DNA of 64,000 nucleotides from Cryptomeria japonica (taxonomy: Eukaryota; Streptophyta; Pinopsida; Cupressales; Cupressaceae): NCBI RefSeq assembly GCF_030272615.1, contig NC_081413.1, positions 181,920,951-181,984,950 on the forward strand. The letters are read 5' to 3'. The notes under the pieces were generated by a model. The model ran no database searches. It was not told the origin of the DNA and saw only the letters and a program-made list of their open reading frames with translations. The position numbers and the translations under genes are program-made. This document shows positions 23,314 to 35,489 of this stretch, in pieces (within the stretch, counting starts at the first letter, position 1; every line of letters begins with the position of its first letter).

Positions 23314-26300
23314 ATGGAACCTAAAAGAGAATTCTCTGGAAAGGTTAATTATTAGGAGAGGGCTATCTGTGATGACTTCCTTGAATAGTTGACATTGTCA
23401 ACTAATGTGGCCGCAAAGGTAAAAGAACTCATGCCAAGAGCTCCTCGCCTAAAAATAGGAGAGGGATTATATGATAAGGGTAACTGGATGAGAGATCCTC
23501 AAATTGGGTTGTCTGGGTTGGGATTATTTAAAGTTGGATTTCACATGAGAAACTCCCCAGCCCCACAGAATAGTATCTGGGAGTTGGATGTAGGCAAATT
23601 AGTGATCCCTCGAGTATTCATGGATGTGGATCTCCTAACTCAGATTGCACACAACTATGACCCAATTACAAGAAGTGTCAAGGATATAAGTGGGAAAACC
23701 CTCATTGAAATAAATAATGAGGAGTTCAGAAATGCTTTTGGGCTTAGTGAATTTACCAATTTTCTAGAGCCTATTAATTTTAAATCACTAGCTCAAGTTT
23801 ACAGTGTGCAGAGGAACCACCTTAGAAATGGGCCTCTTAAAGAATTCTTTGTGAAGATAGGTGGGTTAACAATTGTAGGAGCTAACACTAAGCAGCCTTT
23901 TTCTTTAAATCTGTTTACCCTTAGAGCCAAAGGATTATATTGGTCACTCTGCCAAATTCTAGGAGAAGATGCTGAGGCAAATATGCCAACTCATTACATG
24001 CTAATGGTTGCTCAAATTTTGAACCCCTCTTTGGCAGTGACCTTTGATTATGCTTCCTTTATCACTGATGCTATCCATGAAGGATTGATAGGAATAAAGA
24101 ATGGGAAAGTGGATAGGCCATTTGGGTGGTACTACCTCCTCATGCATTTGTTTTTATTCAAAGGTACTGACTATTTTGCAAGTAGGATGGATACTGTGAA
24201 AGAGAAAAATGGAGAGAAGATGCTAGTGCAGTTATAGAGTACAGTGCTGTCATGGGATAGAGAACATGCAAGCTTCTTAAAGTTTGATAAGTGTTTTGCA
24301 TCTAAGATTAGGACTCTTATCTATTCAGAGAATCCAACAGTCCAGAAGGTTCTTTTGGAATTCATTAGGCCAAAAGAGTTTGTTGAGAATGTTAAAATTG
24401 TCCACAATTGGAGTGATATTTACTTATACCCTATCTCCACAGTTTTTAGAGTATATGGCTTCAAAGGAACTCCATTTTTGTTACCCTATCAGGTCCCTCT
24501 TAAAGTGGGAATTATTGAGATCCTCAGGCAGATTGGTGGTGTGCAGGAGGCAGAGTTAATAGGAAGAGGTAAAGGGACCATTTTCCCTACAGTTATCATA
24601 CCACAAGAATTTGTGATAATTAAAGGAGGTTGGAAGTGTTTTGAAGACTTCCTTAAACCATATCATTTATCAACTGCATTTTCTCAGTGTGCTGACCCTG
24701 AAGACTTCTTCAACGGCATGTTCAGAAAGAGGGCAATATGCAGAGGTAGACCCCACCAATTCCAGTTTCCCGAAGACCTCATTGGGAATGAGTTTGATTT
24801 AGATGAACAAGAGCTAAGGAAGGAAAAGTGGGTGGCCTACAAAAAGGCTTTAGACTTTGTACACCAATTTGACACTAGCTATGACCCTTTGTCTAGCTTT
24901 CACCCTTTTGAGGAGAAGATAAGGTTCTTGATTCTTTTCTTTGAGGATGTGATGCAAACATTGAAAGAAAAGAGGGAGGTTGTAATTAAGAACAACCCTC
25001 AGAAAGAAAGACTGGTTTTGAATAGGTCTGCATCTACCAAAGTAATCTCTCCTAGTGATTACATGTTGCATAAGAAGTCCAACTACAGTGTGTTGATGCC
25101 CACAATAGGGGAACCCTCTACCTCTAAATTAAAGAGGAAGATAGAGGATGTCATTGACATTCAAGATAGGCCAAAGAAACAAAGAGTGGGAAAAGAAGTA
25201 TAATCTAATGAACCTTTGTACTCTCCATCTCAAAACCCTATTCATATGGGAGATGAACAGGCAGTAGCTGAGCAACTGTTATAGTTAGGAAGCCTTGGAG
25301 AGATAGCATACACATATGATGAAGTGGAAGAGGGAATGCCAGAGGAGCCCCTTACTGCTAAAATGAACATCATTGCTAATGAATTCAAAGGCCAGGAATG
25401 GGACCCTGAGATCAAGCAAGCCAGTGAAGTTTTTCGGCTAGTAATAACTTTGTCACATCAGGAGCTTTCCTGCAATTTCTGTGGAAGTAGAACATTGATA
25501 AATTTAATGCTAGGTGTGAAAAGAGGAAAAGTGAGCAGCTCCACAGAGATCCAGTTGTGGTAGAGGAAGAGATAAAGCAAGAAATGGCTGATGAGTTTAA
25601 GACCATCACTCCTAAGCAGGGAAGGGACATGGTAGCACAGGCTAGGGTACTCATTCTCCCCAAATGGGACATAGCAAATGCCTTGGTTTTAGAGGCAGTA
25701 AGAAAAGAGACTAAACCTATGGAGGGAGTCACTTTTAGCAAAGATAATGTTGCACTGGTCATGTGGTCTCTTAAAGGAGATGAAAATAAGAGGAATAAGG
25801 ACACCCCAGGGTCAAGTTACCTTGGAGGAATGATAGTGAAAAGAGTGCAGAGCACTGGGGTAGTGGAAGCTGCTAGCACTATGCTAGAAACTACAAAGTT
25901 TAGTGTTGCAGTAGTAGAAAGGGAGGCTAAGGAAAAGGCGGATCTCTAAGTTAAGTTGGAGACAGTTCTAAAAGCTTACAACAATGCCAAGGAAGAGGTA
26001 AGAGGTAAAGATAGCATCATCGCCAAGCTACAAAGCCAGTTGGCAAGACAATACCATCAAGGTGAGTCCTCAACATTGATGATCTCCTCTTCTCTTGTAA
26101 GATCTCCACCTACCAGCCCCATTATTGAGTTCCCACCATCTCCAACACCTTCTAGTTCTTAGTTGATCGATATCACTCCCCATGAGTTGGAGAATTTAAA
26201 ATAGGCTCAAGCCTTATATGCAAAGAAATATGAAGAGAGGGTAAAGGCTACAATTTTAAGTTTTGCTGACACTATAGGGTCTTCACTAATGTATAACAAC

Positions 26301-26934
26301 ATGAGTAAGATTATGGAAATGTGGATTGAGTTAAATGGGGACAAGGCTATGTTAATGCCTATTTTTGATAAATGGAGACCCAGAGAGCAGGATATAGAAC
26401 TGATTTGTGTATCCTATGATGATGCAGGGACTGACCCTATTATTAAATCTACAAATGATATGACTAAGAATTTAGTAAAGTTGACAGAAGGGGTAGATAA
26501 TGCAGACAGAAAGATCAACTTGTACAAAAAGGAGTACATTGATCAGGTTTTTGAATTGCTCCCAAGAGGTTTTGTCAACCCTAACCAATTAAAGGACAAA
26601 CAAATATGGCTTAAGGAATTAGAAGACAAATTGTCATTAAAGAAAAAAGGAATTTTCAAATCAGAGGATGCCTCCATATTTGTTAAAACAATTGAAGAGA
26701 TTGAGAAAATCAAATCTCACTATGGTTTCCTGAATTCAGAGGTCAATAAAATGAGAAATTCTTGGAAAAGATTAGCCAAGACAAAAGTAAAAGTAATTAA
26801 CTTCTCATGGCCTGCTGATGAGGTGTATAAGGAATGGACAGAAAAATATATGTAGTGCTTGATGTGGAGCAGTTAGAAGGTTTTGCAATAGAACAACAAG
26901 AGGGAGAAGCCACAGATGTTGAAAGAGACTTGTA
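23314..26934 (+). pseudogene. LTR-encoded long protein of unknown family, copy 1
   Basis: A long sense frame inside the 5' LTR; I do not recognise its family. The ATG at 23314 gives MEPKREFSGK. The N-terminal ~600 residues look globular (YDKGNWMRDPQIGL, LRAKGLYWSL, THYMLMVAQILNPSL). A basic KLKRKIEDVID...KKQR segment near 25125 resembles a nuclear localisation signal. Later come an acidic part, a coiled-coil-like stretch (about 25950-26050), a Pro/Ser linker (26090-26160) and a helical C-terminus ending ERDL. Stops in this copy: TAG 23353, 23386, 24235 and 25282, TAA 25201; after a shift to the -1 frame near 25430, TAG 25488, 26160 and 26202 and TAA 25947. A 2-nt insertion near 26850 truncates the tail. 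Four TAGs and the shift also occur in copy 2. Confidence 0.8.
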
Positions 26935-27878
26935 ACCGCATTTGTAAAGTGTTTTGTAACTTCTTCTTGAGAAGTAATGATTGTAACAAACTCTCCTAGG
27001 AAAGTCCGAAGCTTTGTATGAATCCATATTGTTATAAATGGATACTTGGACTAGTAGAAAAATGATCGCAAAGAATTGTAAGAAAACATTGCAGAAATTT
27101 ATCTGGGCTTTTCCAAGTTTTAATGCAGAATATTCAAAGGTTTTTTGTAATACTTTTTGAAGAAAATATCAATATACAGACCATCGGTTTCAAGTTTAAA
27201 CTTTGTGTTGTCTTCAAATATGTTTGCAAGTGTTTACTATTTCATTCTAAATAATCTAGGGTTATTTTGTTTGAATAGAGGTTGTAAGGCAACTTTCAGT
27301 TGATATGTTTCTTAGCTTTTCTCTTCAGTAGGGGAATTAAATATGCAGGAATCATTTCTACCAATAAATTCTTGGTGGGATACTTTGAATCTTGATGAGC
27401 ATAGTTTAATGTGGTATGAATAAATTCTTATGTGTGTTAGGCATATATAGGGATCTGCAGAAGCCAAACTAATGGGATATGTAGAGATATTTGATTATGG
27501 GACTATTGTTTGAACTTAGATGACTCTGTGACCTTGGATAAGGCACTGGTATAGATCAAGGTTGTCTATTACATATTTTGTAGGTCAATGCTGAACATGA
27601 GTACAATTTTCATTCCTTTGTTTCAGTTAGTTTTAAGGTTATTAGATCCACTAGTTTTTTGGACTGGTTTGTTGTGGATTTATCTTTTAAAAGTGTGAAT
27701 TTAGGTCACAAAGGTATACCCGCCTGGACTTTGAATAAGTCCGAAGTGTAGAAGGTTAATCAAACCTTGTCATATGTTTTCCTAGAAGTTTCCTTCTCTT
27801 TAATATCTCTTCTACATATAGAGTTATTATGTCACTATAATGATGTTAAAGTGAATTAGATTTTGAGAACAACAAAAG

Positions 27879-27896
27879 TGGCGACTCTACTAGGGA
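27879..27896 (+). other. Primer-binding site of giant Ty3 element
   Basis: TGGCGACTCTACTAGGGA lies four bases after the 5' LTR end. It has the TGG start and position of a primer site for a tRNA other than initiator Met; I did not assign the tRNA. A similar GTGGCGACTCTGTTAT recurs near 28110. Confidence 0.75.
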
Positions 27897-28181
27897 GAGT
27901 CATAGTGAGAATTCAAACACAGATTTGTGCCTAAATTTATAAAGAAAATCATTGTGTGTTTGTGGAATAGATTGGTGTTTTAAGGAATATAGCAGTGGTA
28001 TCTAGAAGTCTCTTGTTGAAAGTTCCCTCTATTTTCTTGATACATGATTTTGGTCTGAAGAATTGCGACATTTCTTTCAAAGCTTTTTTTCTTATTTCCC
28101 ATAGTCTTGTGGGTGGCGACTCTGTTATCTTGGAACCAGTGCTTGTGAAATACATAAAGTTCTAAAAGGAAGATAAGCATA

Positions 28182-30404
28182 ATGCAAGGAGGAAAAAACA
28201 CCATATCATTCATGAAGAAGCACCCTCATGAAACTTTGCAAGAAGGCTTGCCAGAACAGCCACGAAGAGGCCAGAAGAGGTCAGTGCTTCACGAACCATC
28301 AAATGTTGCTTGGGTGCAAAAGAATAACAATACCGGTAAGATACCTAATCAACTTGTTTATGCAAAGTCTAATTCTTCTTCTAGAGAATCTAAACATGAT
28401 ATATTAGGTTTCCATTTTGGATTGTTTGGAAATATAGATAATACTCATGCTTTAAATCAAGATATATCTCATGTTAGTGTGTCTACGAGAGATAGGACTA
28501 GTTCAAATGCAATCAGACATTCTGTTCCTAGAACAATTGATGGAAATATTAGCTTGATTGATATAGATCAAGTTAATATATCTAACTCTGAGGAGAATTT
28601 CCCTAATGAAGATAAAGTGTCACAAGAAATAGAAGATTTAAATAGGAGGGTTCACCACTTAATCTCCTTAAGAGCCCAAAAGGAAGCAAATAAGGAAAAG
28701 GAAGTCAAAGCAAAATTAATGGAGAGAGATAGGCTTCTTAGATAGATAGCTAATCTTGAAGTGTTGGCTAAAGAAAAGGAGAAGAGTGATGAGGAAGGCC
28801 CTGTGATCAGAGAATGTTTAATCCCAAAATCCAAGCTAGCATATAAGTCAGTAGTCCAACCAAACAAGGAAGTGCTTAGTGATCCACAGCCTCCTAGGAA
28901 TAATGTTGATAAAGGGAAGCAGAAATGGGTGGATGATGGAACTAGATCTAGAAATACAGAGGAGATTTCTCATAGGATTTCAGCACATGAGAAAGAGATG
29001 GAAAGAATGAGGAAAGAAAAGGAGGATTCACAAATGGAGTTAGAGAAAGCTGAGTTGGAAGCAGCTAATCAAGAAGTTAAAAGAAAAATTAGCTACTTAA
29101 AAGCTTCCCCTATCATTTTTCCATTAGGAGATCTTGGTAAGCCTGATCCTCAACAAATTTCCCTTCCCTCGATTAAGAGTCAACCTATTGTGCCTGCTAA
29201 TACAACATCAGTAAGTCAAATCCCTGTGAACAATCAACATAGCCAAATATCTCAGTCCCCAGTTCCAAAAGTCAAAATGAACATGGGAAACAATAATGTT
29301 GCTAACCCTTTTCAAAGGAGACCTATCAATTTGGAGCAGTATAGACAAATGTTCTTTGATGGGATCCTAGGATATCCCAACCATGTTACCACTGAGTTAA
29401 GGGACAAACTCCATAAGTTTGTTGGAAATAATGCAATTAGTGCTGAAGAACATTTAAAATCTTTTGGGGACCTAATAAATGATTATGAGATAGTGGATGA
29501 AGATGTCATAATGAAACTATTTGTTCAGTCCCTAGTTAATGATGCAAGAGATTGGTATAGAGGTCTTCCAGTTAATAGCATTGGGTCATGGGAGTATTTC
29601 AAGAATTGTTTTCAAGAACAATACAGTGATAAAATAAATGTGAGCTTCATGCTCAATGAATTTAATAACATTAGAAAATCTGATAATGAAATGGTCACCG
29701 ATTTCAATGCCAGATTTCAAAAGACCATGCATAGATTATATCGGGTGATGAGGTTAGATGATAACATGTGTTTGAACACCTACTATAATGCATTCAATTC
29801 TAAGATGGCCTATATCTTGAGGGATAAAAATCCACATAACTTGAGGGATGCATTTTGGATTTCCATTAATGTCGAAAGTAACAGAAAAGCATCTGGGAAG
29901 TTAGGAAGGAGAACAGATGGTAGTTTATGGCAAGAAACAAAACAACAACCTAGCAAAGCTACTAAGGAAGAAGACAAGATAGAGAAGTTGGTCATTGCTA
30001 TGAAGGATCTGATTGCCAAGGTAAACAAAAATGACAAGCCTCATTATAACTGGCAAGATAGACCCCCTAGACTGCATGACATACCTTATAATACCAACTG
30101 GAAAGATGGTAAACCCCAGAATGAGAAGCCTAAAATTGCTCAAAATCAGGACACTCCAGATCCCTTAAAAGGGAAAAATGTCCATAATATAGAAAATACT
30201 CCTTGGTGTATTGCTTGTGATGGGCCACATTCTCCTCATCAGTGTGTAGTAGCTCAAGCTCTTGAAGAATCCATGAGACAAGAAGCTGAGCCTGACATTA
30301 ACATGTTTGAGACTATTATAGAAAGTGATGAGGAATCTATACAAAGTGAATACAGTGATGTGTTGGATAATGAAAGGTTTGTTCAAGGACAACTAACTTT
30401 GGAC
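28182..30404 (+). pseudogene. gag: Gag of giant Ty3 element
   Basis: The frame from the ATG at 28182 continues in one phase through pol to 35027. The N-terminal half has a charged, coiled-coil-rich region (QEIEDLNRRVHHL, then EKEMERMRKEKED). The gag capsid domain lies at about 29330-29900 (NAISAEEHLKSFGDL, LVNDARDWYRGLP, FKNCFQEQYSD). A possible metal-binding end (WCIACDGPHSPHQC, near 30205) resembles the single Cys/His motif of Tat-group elements. The frame has one internal TAG at 28743 and ends at TAG 30405, after which pol coding continues. The 548-codon uninterrupted part is the longest intact stretch of this element. Confidence 0.88.
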
Positions 30405-30407
30405 TAG

Positions 30408-32222
30408 CATCCTACCTTGAATGTGGTAACAATTGAAGATGAAGAAGTTCATCTTAGAAGGCCTAATGAGGAAGAAGTTAAAAGTCTCACCAAAGCTGCT
30501 ATTGCTAAAGCAAAACACAATTATAACTTAAGGAGCACCAAGAAGGACACTGATCAGGGTGAACCTGGTTCCATGTTCATAAAAGAGATTACTCAAAAGG
30601 GGGCAACAAATAGTGCTACTACTTTCCCTAAAACCATTCAAGACGAGAAGGAATAGGTTAAAGATGTACCCAAGAGTACAGATGATAAAAATACCAGTGA
30701 TATACAAGGAGTTGCCACAGCGAAAAGGGTAAGTCAGCTTAAGGTAGAAAGAATTAGAGCTAATACTGATTTAAGCAGTAGTTCCACATTTGACATGGCT
30801 CAAGCTCTTACACAAATGAAGGTCACTATCCCATTAGTAGAATTACTGAAAATAAAAGAGCATACGGATGCAGCTTTGTCTTTGTTTTCTAATATATCTG
30901 ACAGTGACACAGTCTTACCCACCGGTTCAGCTAAAATTGGAAAGGATCAAGAATTCCAAACCCCAGAGGTTTATGTTGGAACCACTATCACTCAAGAGCT
31001 TTCACAAGTAGATCCTTTCTATGTTACTTTTTTGGTAAATAACCGGTTGATAAAAAACTACATGATAGATTTAGGAGATGCTGCTAATGTGATGCCCTAT
31101 GGTGTTATGAAAGAACTAGGACTGTCAGTAACCATTGTATATGGATAATGCTATGCTATGGATAACAGGGAAGTACCTGTGATAGGTACAATAAAAGATG
31201 TTGAAGTAAAGATAGCAGCATTCCTTGAGGCAACTTATAAAATGGACTTTATTGTTACTGACACTAAACCCCATTATGGTATGTTATTGTCTAGGCAGTG
31301 GGCAGCAGTAGTAGGAGGAAATGTCCAACTAGATTTATCTTATGCCACCATTCCAATAAATGGGAATTAGGTCAAGTTGTATAGGCAACCATGTGCTCCT
31401 AGAGTAATTGAGAGTGTAGATCCTAATATGCTCAATTGTATGATTGATGTGGATCTTGATAATTTCAGACTACAACCAATTTTACCCCAATTGAAGAATA
31501 CTGACCCCATTGTGGTCGAACTAGAATCACAATAGCATGGTTTGTGGTAGATGTATTTTGATGGAGCTTTCTCCAAAGAAGGATATGGAGGTGGGGTTCT
31601 TTTTGTATCCCAATCAGGTATAGCCTTTAAGTATTCTTTCTTATTGTCTTTCTAGTGCACAAATAATACTACAGAGTATGAAGCCCTATTATTGGGGCTT
31701 GAGGTTGCAAAAAGTCATGGAATCCAACTATTGATAGTGTTGGGGGATTCAAAATTGGTTGTCTCTCAGGTAAGATCCAAATATGCATCCAAAAATGATA
31801 GATTAAAGAGATATAAACATGCAGTTTGGGATATCATTGAGCATTTTACTGCATTTTCTATTAATTGGATAGAGTGATCAAATAATATTATGGCAGATTT
31901 TCTAGCTAATGTTGCATTGAAAAATGATGATGCAACACTAACCAGCATCTCCACTGTGGAAATAAAATCTAGGCCTGCCATCCCTGATAATGTGTATAAT
32001 TGGAAATTTTTTGCTGATGATGAAGATATTCTTAGGTTCATCCAATGTGTTGATTATTATGATGGACAAAATATTGATTGCAATGCACTGGTGGAGGTGG
32101 TTGACAATAAGGAAACAGTGTTTGGAAATGACTTGGTTCAGTTGGAAACAAATGAGATACCTAAAGGATTGGTAGAGCTAGAGAGCATGTTCAGTTACAA
32201 TGACAATCACTTGCATCAATAG
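30408..32222 (+). pseudogene. pol: Protease and archaeal-type RNase H of giant Ty3 element
   Basis: In phase with gag. Protease: YMIDLGDAANVMPYG near 31060-31105, the DLGA-type active site with Ala changed to Asp, then GMLLSRQW near 31280. An archaeal/plant-type RNase H follows at about 31548-31915, before RT: MYFDGAFSKEGYGGG, TTEYEALLLGLEVA, LGDSKLVVSQ and MADFLANVA keep all four catalytic acidic residues. Internal stops: TAG 30654, TAA 31146, TAG 31368, 31533, 31548 and 31653, TGA 31875 and TAG 32220. The TAG at 31653 replaces an expected Gln; the TGA at 31875 replaces an expected Arg. In the Tat elements I know, this second RNase H follows the Ty3 RNase H, so the order is notable. Confidence 0.85.
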
Positions 32223-32234
32223 TCTACCACCAAG

Positions 32235-33791
32235 TTGGAAGAAGTGGAGGAGGTAAACTTGGGGACTGAATCATCCCCTAAGGTAATATACATTGGGAAG
32301 AAATTACCCCCTCATGTCAGAACTAATCTTATTAATTTATTGAAAAGATATAGACATGTTTTTGCTTGGTCTTATGAAGACCTAAAGGCATGTAGACAAG
32401 ACCTTTTTCAGCATGAAGTTCCTTTACTTCCAGATACTAAGCCTTACGGGAAGAAACAGAGACCTATTAATCCCCTATTAGAAACTAAGATGCAACAAGA
32501 ATTGACTAGGTTAAGAGAAGGGGGGATTATCAAACCTATAAGACATTCATCATGGGTCTCCAATCTGGTCTCAGTAAGAAAGAAAAATGGGGACATTAGA
32601 TTGTGTGTGGATTTTAGAAATTTGAATGTTGCTTCTTTAAAAGATAACTACTCTTCCCCAAATATGGAGGCTATGCTGCAGAGAGTAACGGGTTGTGATC
32701 TTTTGTCTATGATGGATGGTTTTTCAGGATATAATCAAGTGTTAGTGAGAGAATCTAAACAGTTTAAAACTGCTTTCACTACTCCATGGGGAACATATGT
32801 CTATGTAAGAATATCGTTTGGGTTAAAAAATGCTGGAGCTACATTTCAAAGAGCTATGGATGTGGCCTTCAAGGAATTCATCAACATCATCATGGTGGTT
32901 TATCAAGATGATCTAACTTGCTTCTCCAAAAGGGTTGATGATCACTATGGACATTTGGAAAAGGTGTTCAATAAAGCCTTGGAATTTGGTGTGTCATTAA
33001 ATCCCAAGAAATGTCATTTTGGGGTCACTGAAGGAAAATTATTGGGGCACATTGTTTCCAAGGAAGGGGTAAAAATAGACCCTGAAAGAATTCAAGAAAT
33101 AAACAAAGTGTCTGAACTGAAGAATGTTAAAGGTATTCAATCCTTTTTAGGCAAAGTAAATTTTGTTAGAAGATTCATTGCAAACTTTTTCGAGATAGTG
33201 AAACCCATTGTCAAGTTGCTCAAGAAGGATACCAAGTTTTGTTGGGATCAAGAAGCCTCAAAGGCTTTTGCTAAAATTAAAAAGGTCATTCAGGAAGCAC
33301 TAGTGCTGAAATATCCTGATTATAGTAAGCCCTTCTCTCTGTTCTCTTTTGCTTCATACCATACAGTAGCTACAGTGTTGTTGCAAAAGGATAATGAGGG
33401 ATATGAACATCCCATAGCTTTCTATAGCAAGTCTTTGCAAGCAGCAAAATTAAAATATGAAACCATGGAGAAATAGGCTTATGCTTTAGTTAAAGTTGTT
33501 AAGGCTTTCAGGCCATACCTGGTGAACACAAATATCACTGCTTATGTCCCACATGCTACAGTTAAAGATATTTTGTCCCAGTCTAAGGTTACAGGAAAAA
33601 GGTACAGATGGATCAATAGAATCCAAGAATTTGACTTGGAAATAAAGATTACCAGATTGGTGAGAGGTTTAGGTCTGGCCAAGCTCATGACTGAATCTAA
33701 TCTTCTGAATGTTGAGATAAATAATGTTGAAGTCAAAAGTACTTCAGTCACTAGTACTGAAAGGAAACCTTGGTATTTAGAGATAGTCTGA
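32235..33791 (+). pseudogene. pol: Reverse transcriptase and decayed Ty3 RNase H of giant element
   Basis: In phase with gag. RT spans about 32290-33200: RRYRHVFAWSYEDL-type entry, IRLCVDFRNLN, GFSGYNQVLV and the catalytic YQDD in VVYQDDLTCFSK near 32905, intact. The following RNase H (33310-33790) has the fold landmarks (AFYSKSLQAAKLKYE) but has lost acidic residues: the first Asp region reads FASYHT and the HSD-like region reads ITAYVPHAT. A pre-existing active archaeal-type RNase H upstream fits relaxed constraint on this one. Stops: TAG 33474 (Gln expected) and TGA 33789. Confidence 0.88.
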
Positions 33792-35027
33792 TTTTTAAGA
33801 GATGCTACATTTTTAGAAGGAATGACACATAATTAGAGAAGAACTCTAAAGTTGAAGTCTCAGAAGTATGCTCTCATTCAAGGTGACTTGTTTTGGAGAA
33901 ATAGAGATGGAGGGTTACTCATGTGTTTAGATGAATTCCATGCAAAGAAAATGTTGATTGAAATGCATGATGGAATGTACAAAGGTCATTATTCTGCTAA
34001 GACAACTACTAGGAAGATAGTCTGAGTTGGGTATTATTGGCCTACCCTGTTCAAGGATGCTCATGAATATGTCATGAGATGTGACCCATGTCAAAGGTTT
34101 TCATCCAAACTAAAATATGAAGGAGCTCTACCCCTGCACCCAGTTACAATGGAAGCACCTTTTGTCCAATGGGGGATAGACTTCATTGGAGAGATTGTTG
34201 AGAGATCAGGAAGAGGTCATAGATGTATCATAGTAGCCACTAATTATTTCACTAAATGGATTGAAGATATTCCCACCAGAAGAGCTACAAGTAAAATTAT
34301 TATTGATTTCTTGATGGATTGTATCATAACTAGATTTGGAGTTCCTATGAAATTAGTAATGGACAATGCTACGAGTTTTAGGTCAAAAGAGTTTGTCAAT
34401 TTTTGTACTAGTCATGGGATACTCATGTCTTACTCTTCACCCTATCATCCTCAAGGAAATGGGCAAGTGGAATCCAGCAATAAAAGTCTCTTGAATATTA
34501 TCAAGAAAATCTTAGAAGAAAACAAGAGGTCATGGGAGCAAAAGCTGAAGCTAGCTTTGTGGGCAAACAAAATCATTATCAAGAAAGCCATTGGGATGTC
34601 ACCATTTGAATTGGTATATGGTACATAGGCTAGAGTGCCTGTAAACAATCTTCTTCTAGTGTACAGGTTCTTGCAAGTTGAGGACATGGATTTATCAGAG
34701 CCTATGGAGGACCAAATGATCCAGATGGTTGAAGTGGAAGAGATCAGAGCTCTAGCTCATAAGAGAAATCTGAAGATCCAACTGCAGTCCAAGTACCTTT
34801 TTGATAAAAGGACATCATTAAGGAAATTTCAAATTGATGATATTGTTCTTTAGTGGAATGCAAGAGGACAGGACAAGGGAAAGCACAAGAAATTTGAATC
34901 ATTATGGATTGGCCCTTTTGTGGTCTGTGATCTAAATGGAAAAGATTCTTATTTTGTGAAAAATAAGAATGATGAAGTACAGGAATTTCCAGTGCTTGGA
35001 CAATTCCTGAAACATTATTTCTCTTGA
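33792..35027 (+). pseudogene. pol: Integrase of giant Ty3 element
   Basis: In phase with RT. The zinc-binding His/Cys domain lies at about 33940-34095 (MHDGMYKGHYS, then CDPCQRF). The catalytic triad is visible: Asp in WGIDFIGEI, Asp in VMDNATSF and Glu in GNGQVESSNKSL. The C-terminal part (KYLFDKRTSLRKFQIDDIVL) leads to the natural TGA at 35025. Stops: TAG 33834, TGA 34023 (Arg expected in KIVRVGYYWP), TAG 34626 and TAG 34851. No chromodomain is recognisable. Confidence 0.88.
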
Positions 35028-35489
35028 AGTCCATGCATAGTAGGTCCTTTGTTTGTATATATTTTGTTTGTTTCCTATTGTTTTTGTTTGGGTCTATGTT
35101 TTGGTCTGTTCTCTTGAGTTTTCTGAGTTTCTTGTGTTGACCTTGTGATCAACCATCCCCAATCAGAGCTGTTGTTATCACTATTTAAGAAATTGGTTTT
35201 CTTTTCCCATAATTGGCTAAGTTTTTTGAAATTTTGAGTCAAGCATGCTATCAACTACTTCAAATCTATGTTAAGTCCTTAAGGGTTTAGGGTTTTTGGT
35301 TTTAAATCGCTCAAATGTCTAATCAAAACCCTCTGGTTTATATTCCTACATTACTTTATCCACTTAAGTAACAGATCTTGGGGTTGTGTGAAGTGTCCCC
35401 CTTGTTATTTACCTAGGCAGTCATTAAATAATTGTAAACTTTTATGCCTAATGCCTTTTTCCTTCTAATGTTGTCGGATCCAGTAAGTG

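Larger units (their letters stand above)
21232..27874 (+). repeat. 5' LTR of giant Ty3 element (6.6 kb)
   Basis: It starts TGTTATCACTATTT after ATCTG and ends GAGAACAACA before a primer site. The first ~2 kb are non-coding and hold repeated modules (21555-22960). An unknown protein frame follows (23314-26934), then about 0.9 kb of non-coding sequence that should include R/U5. Confidence 0.92.
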
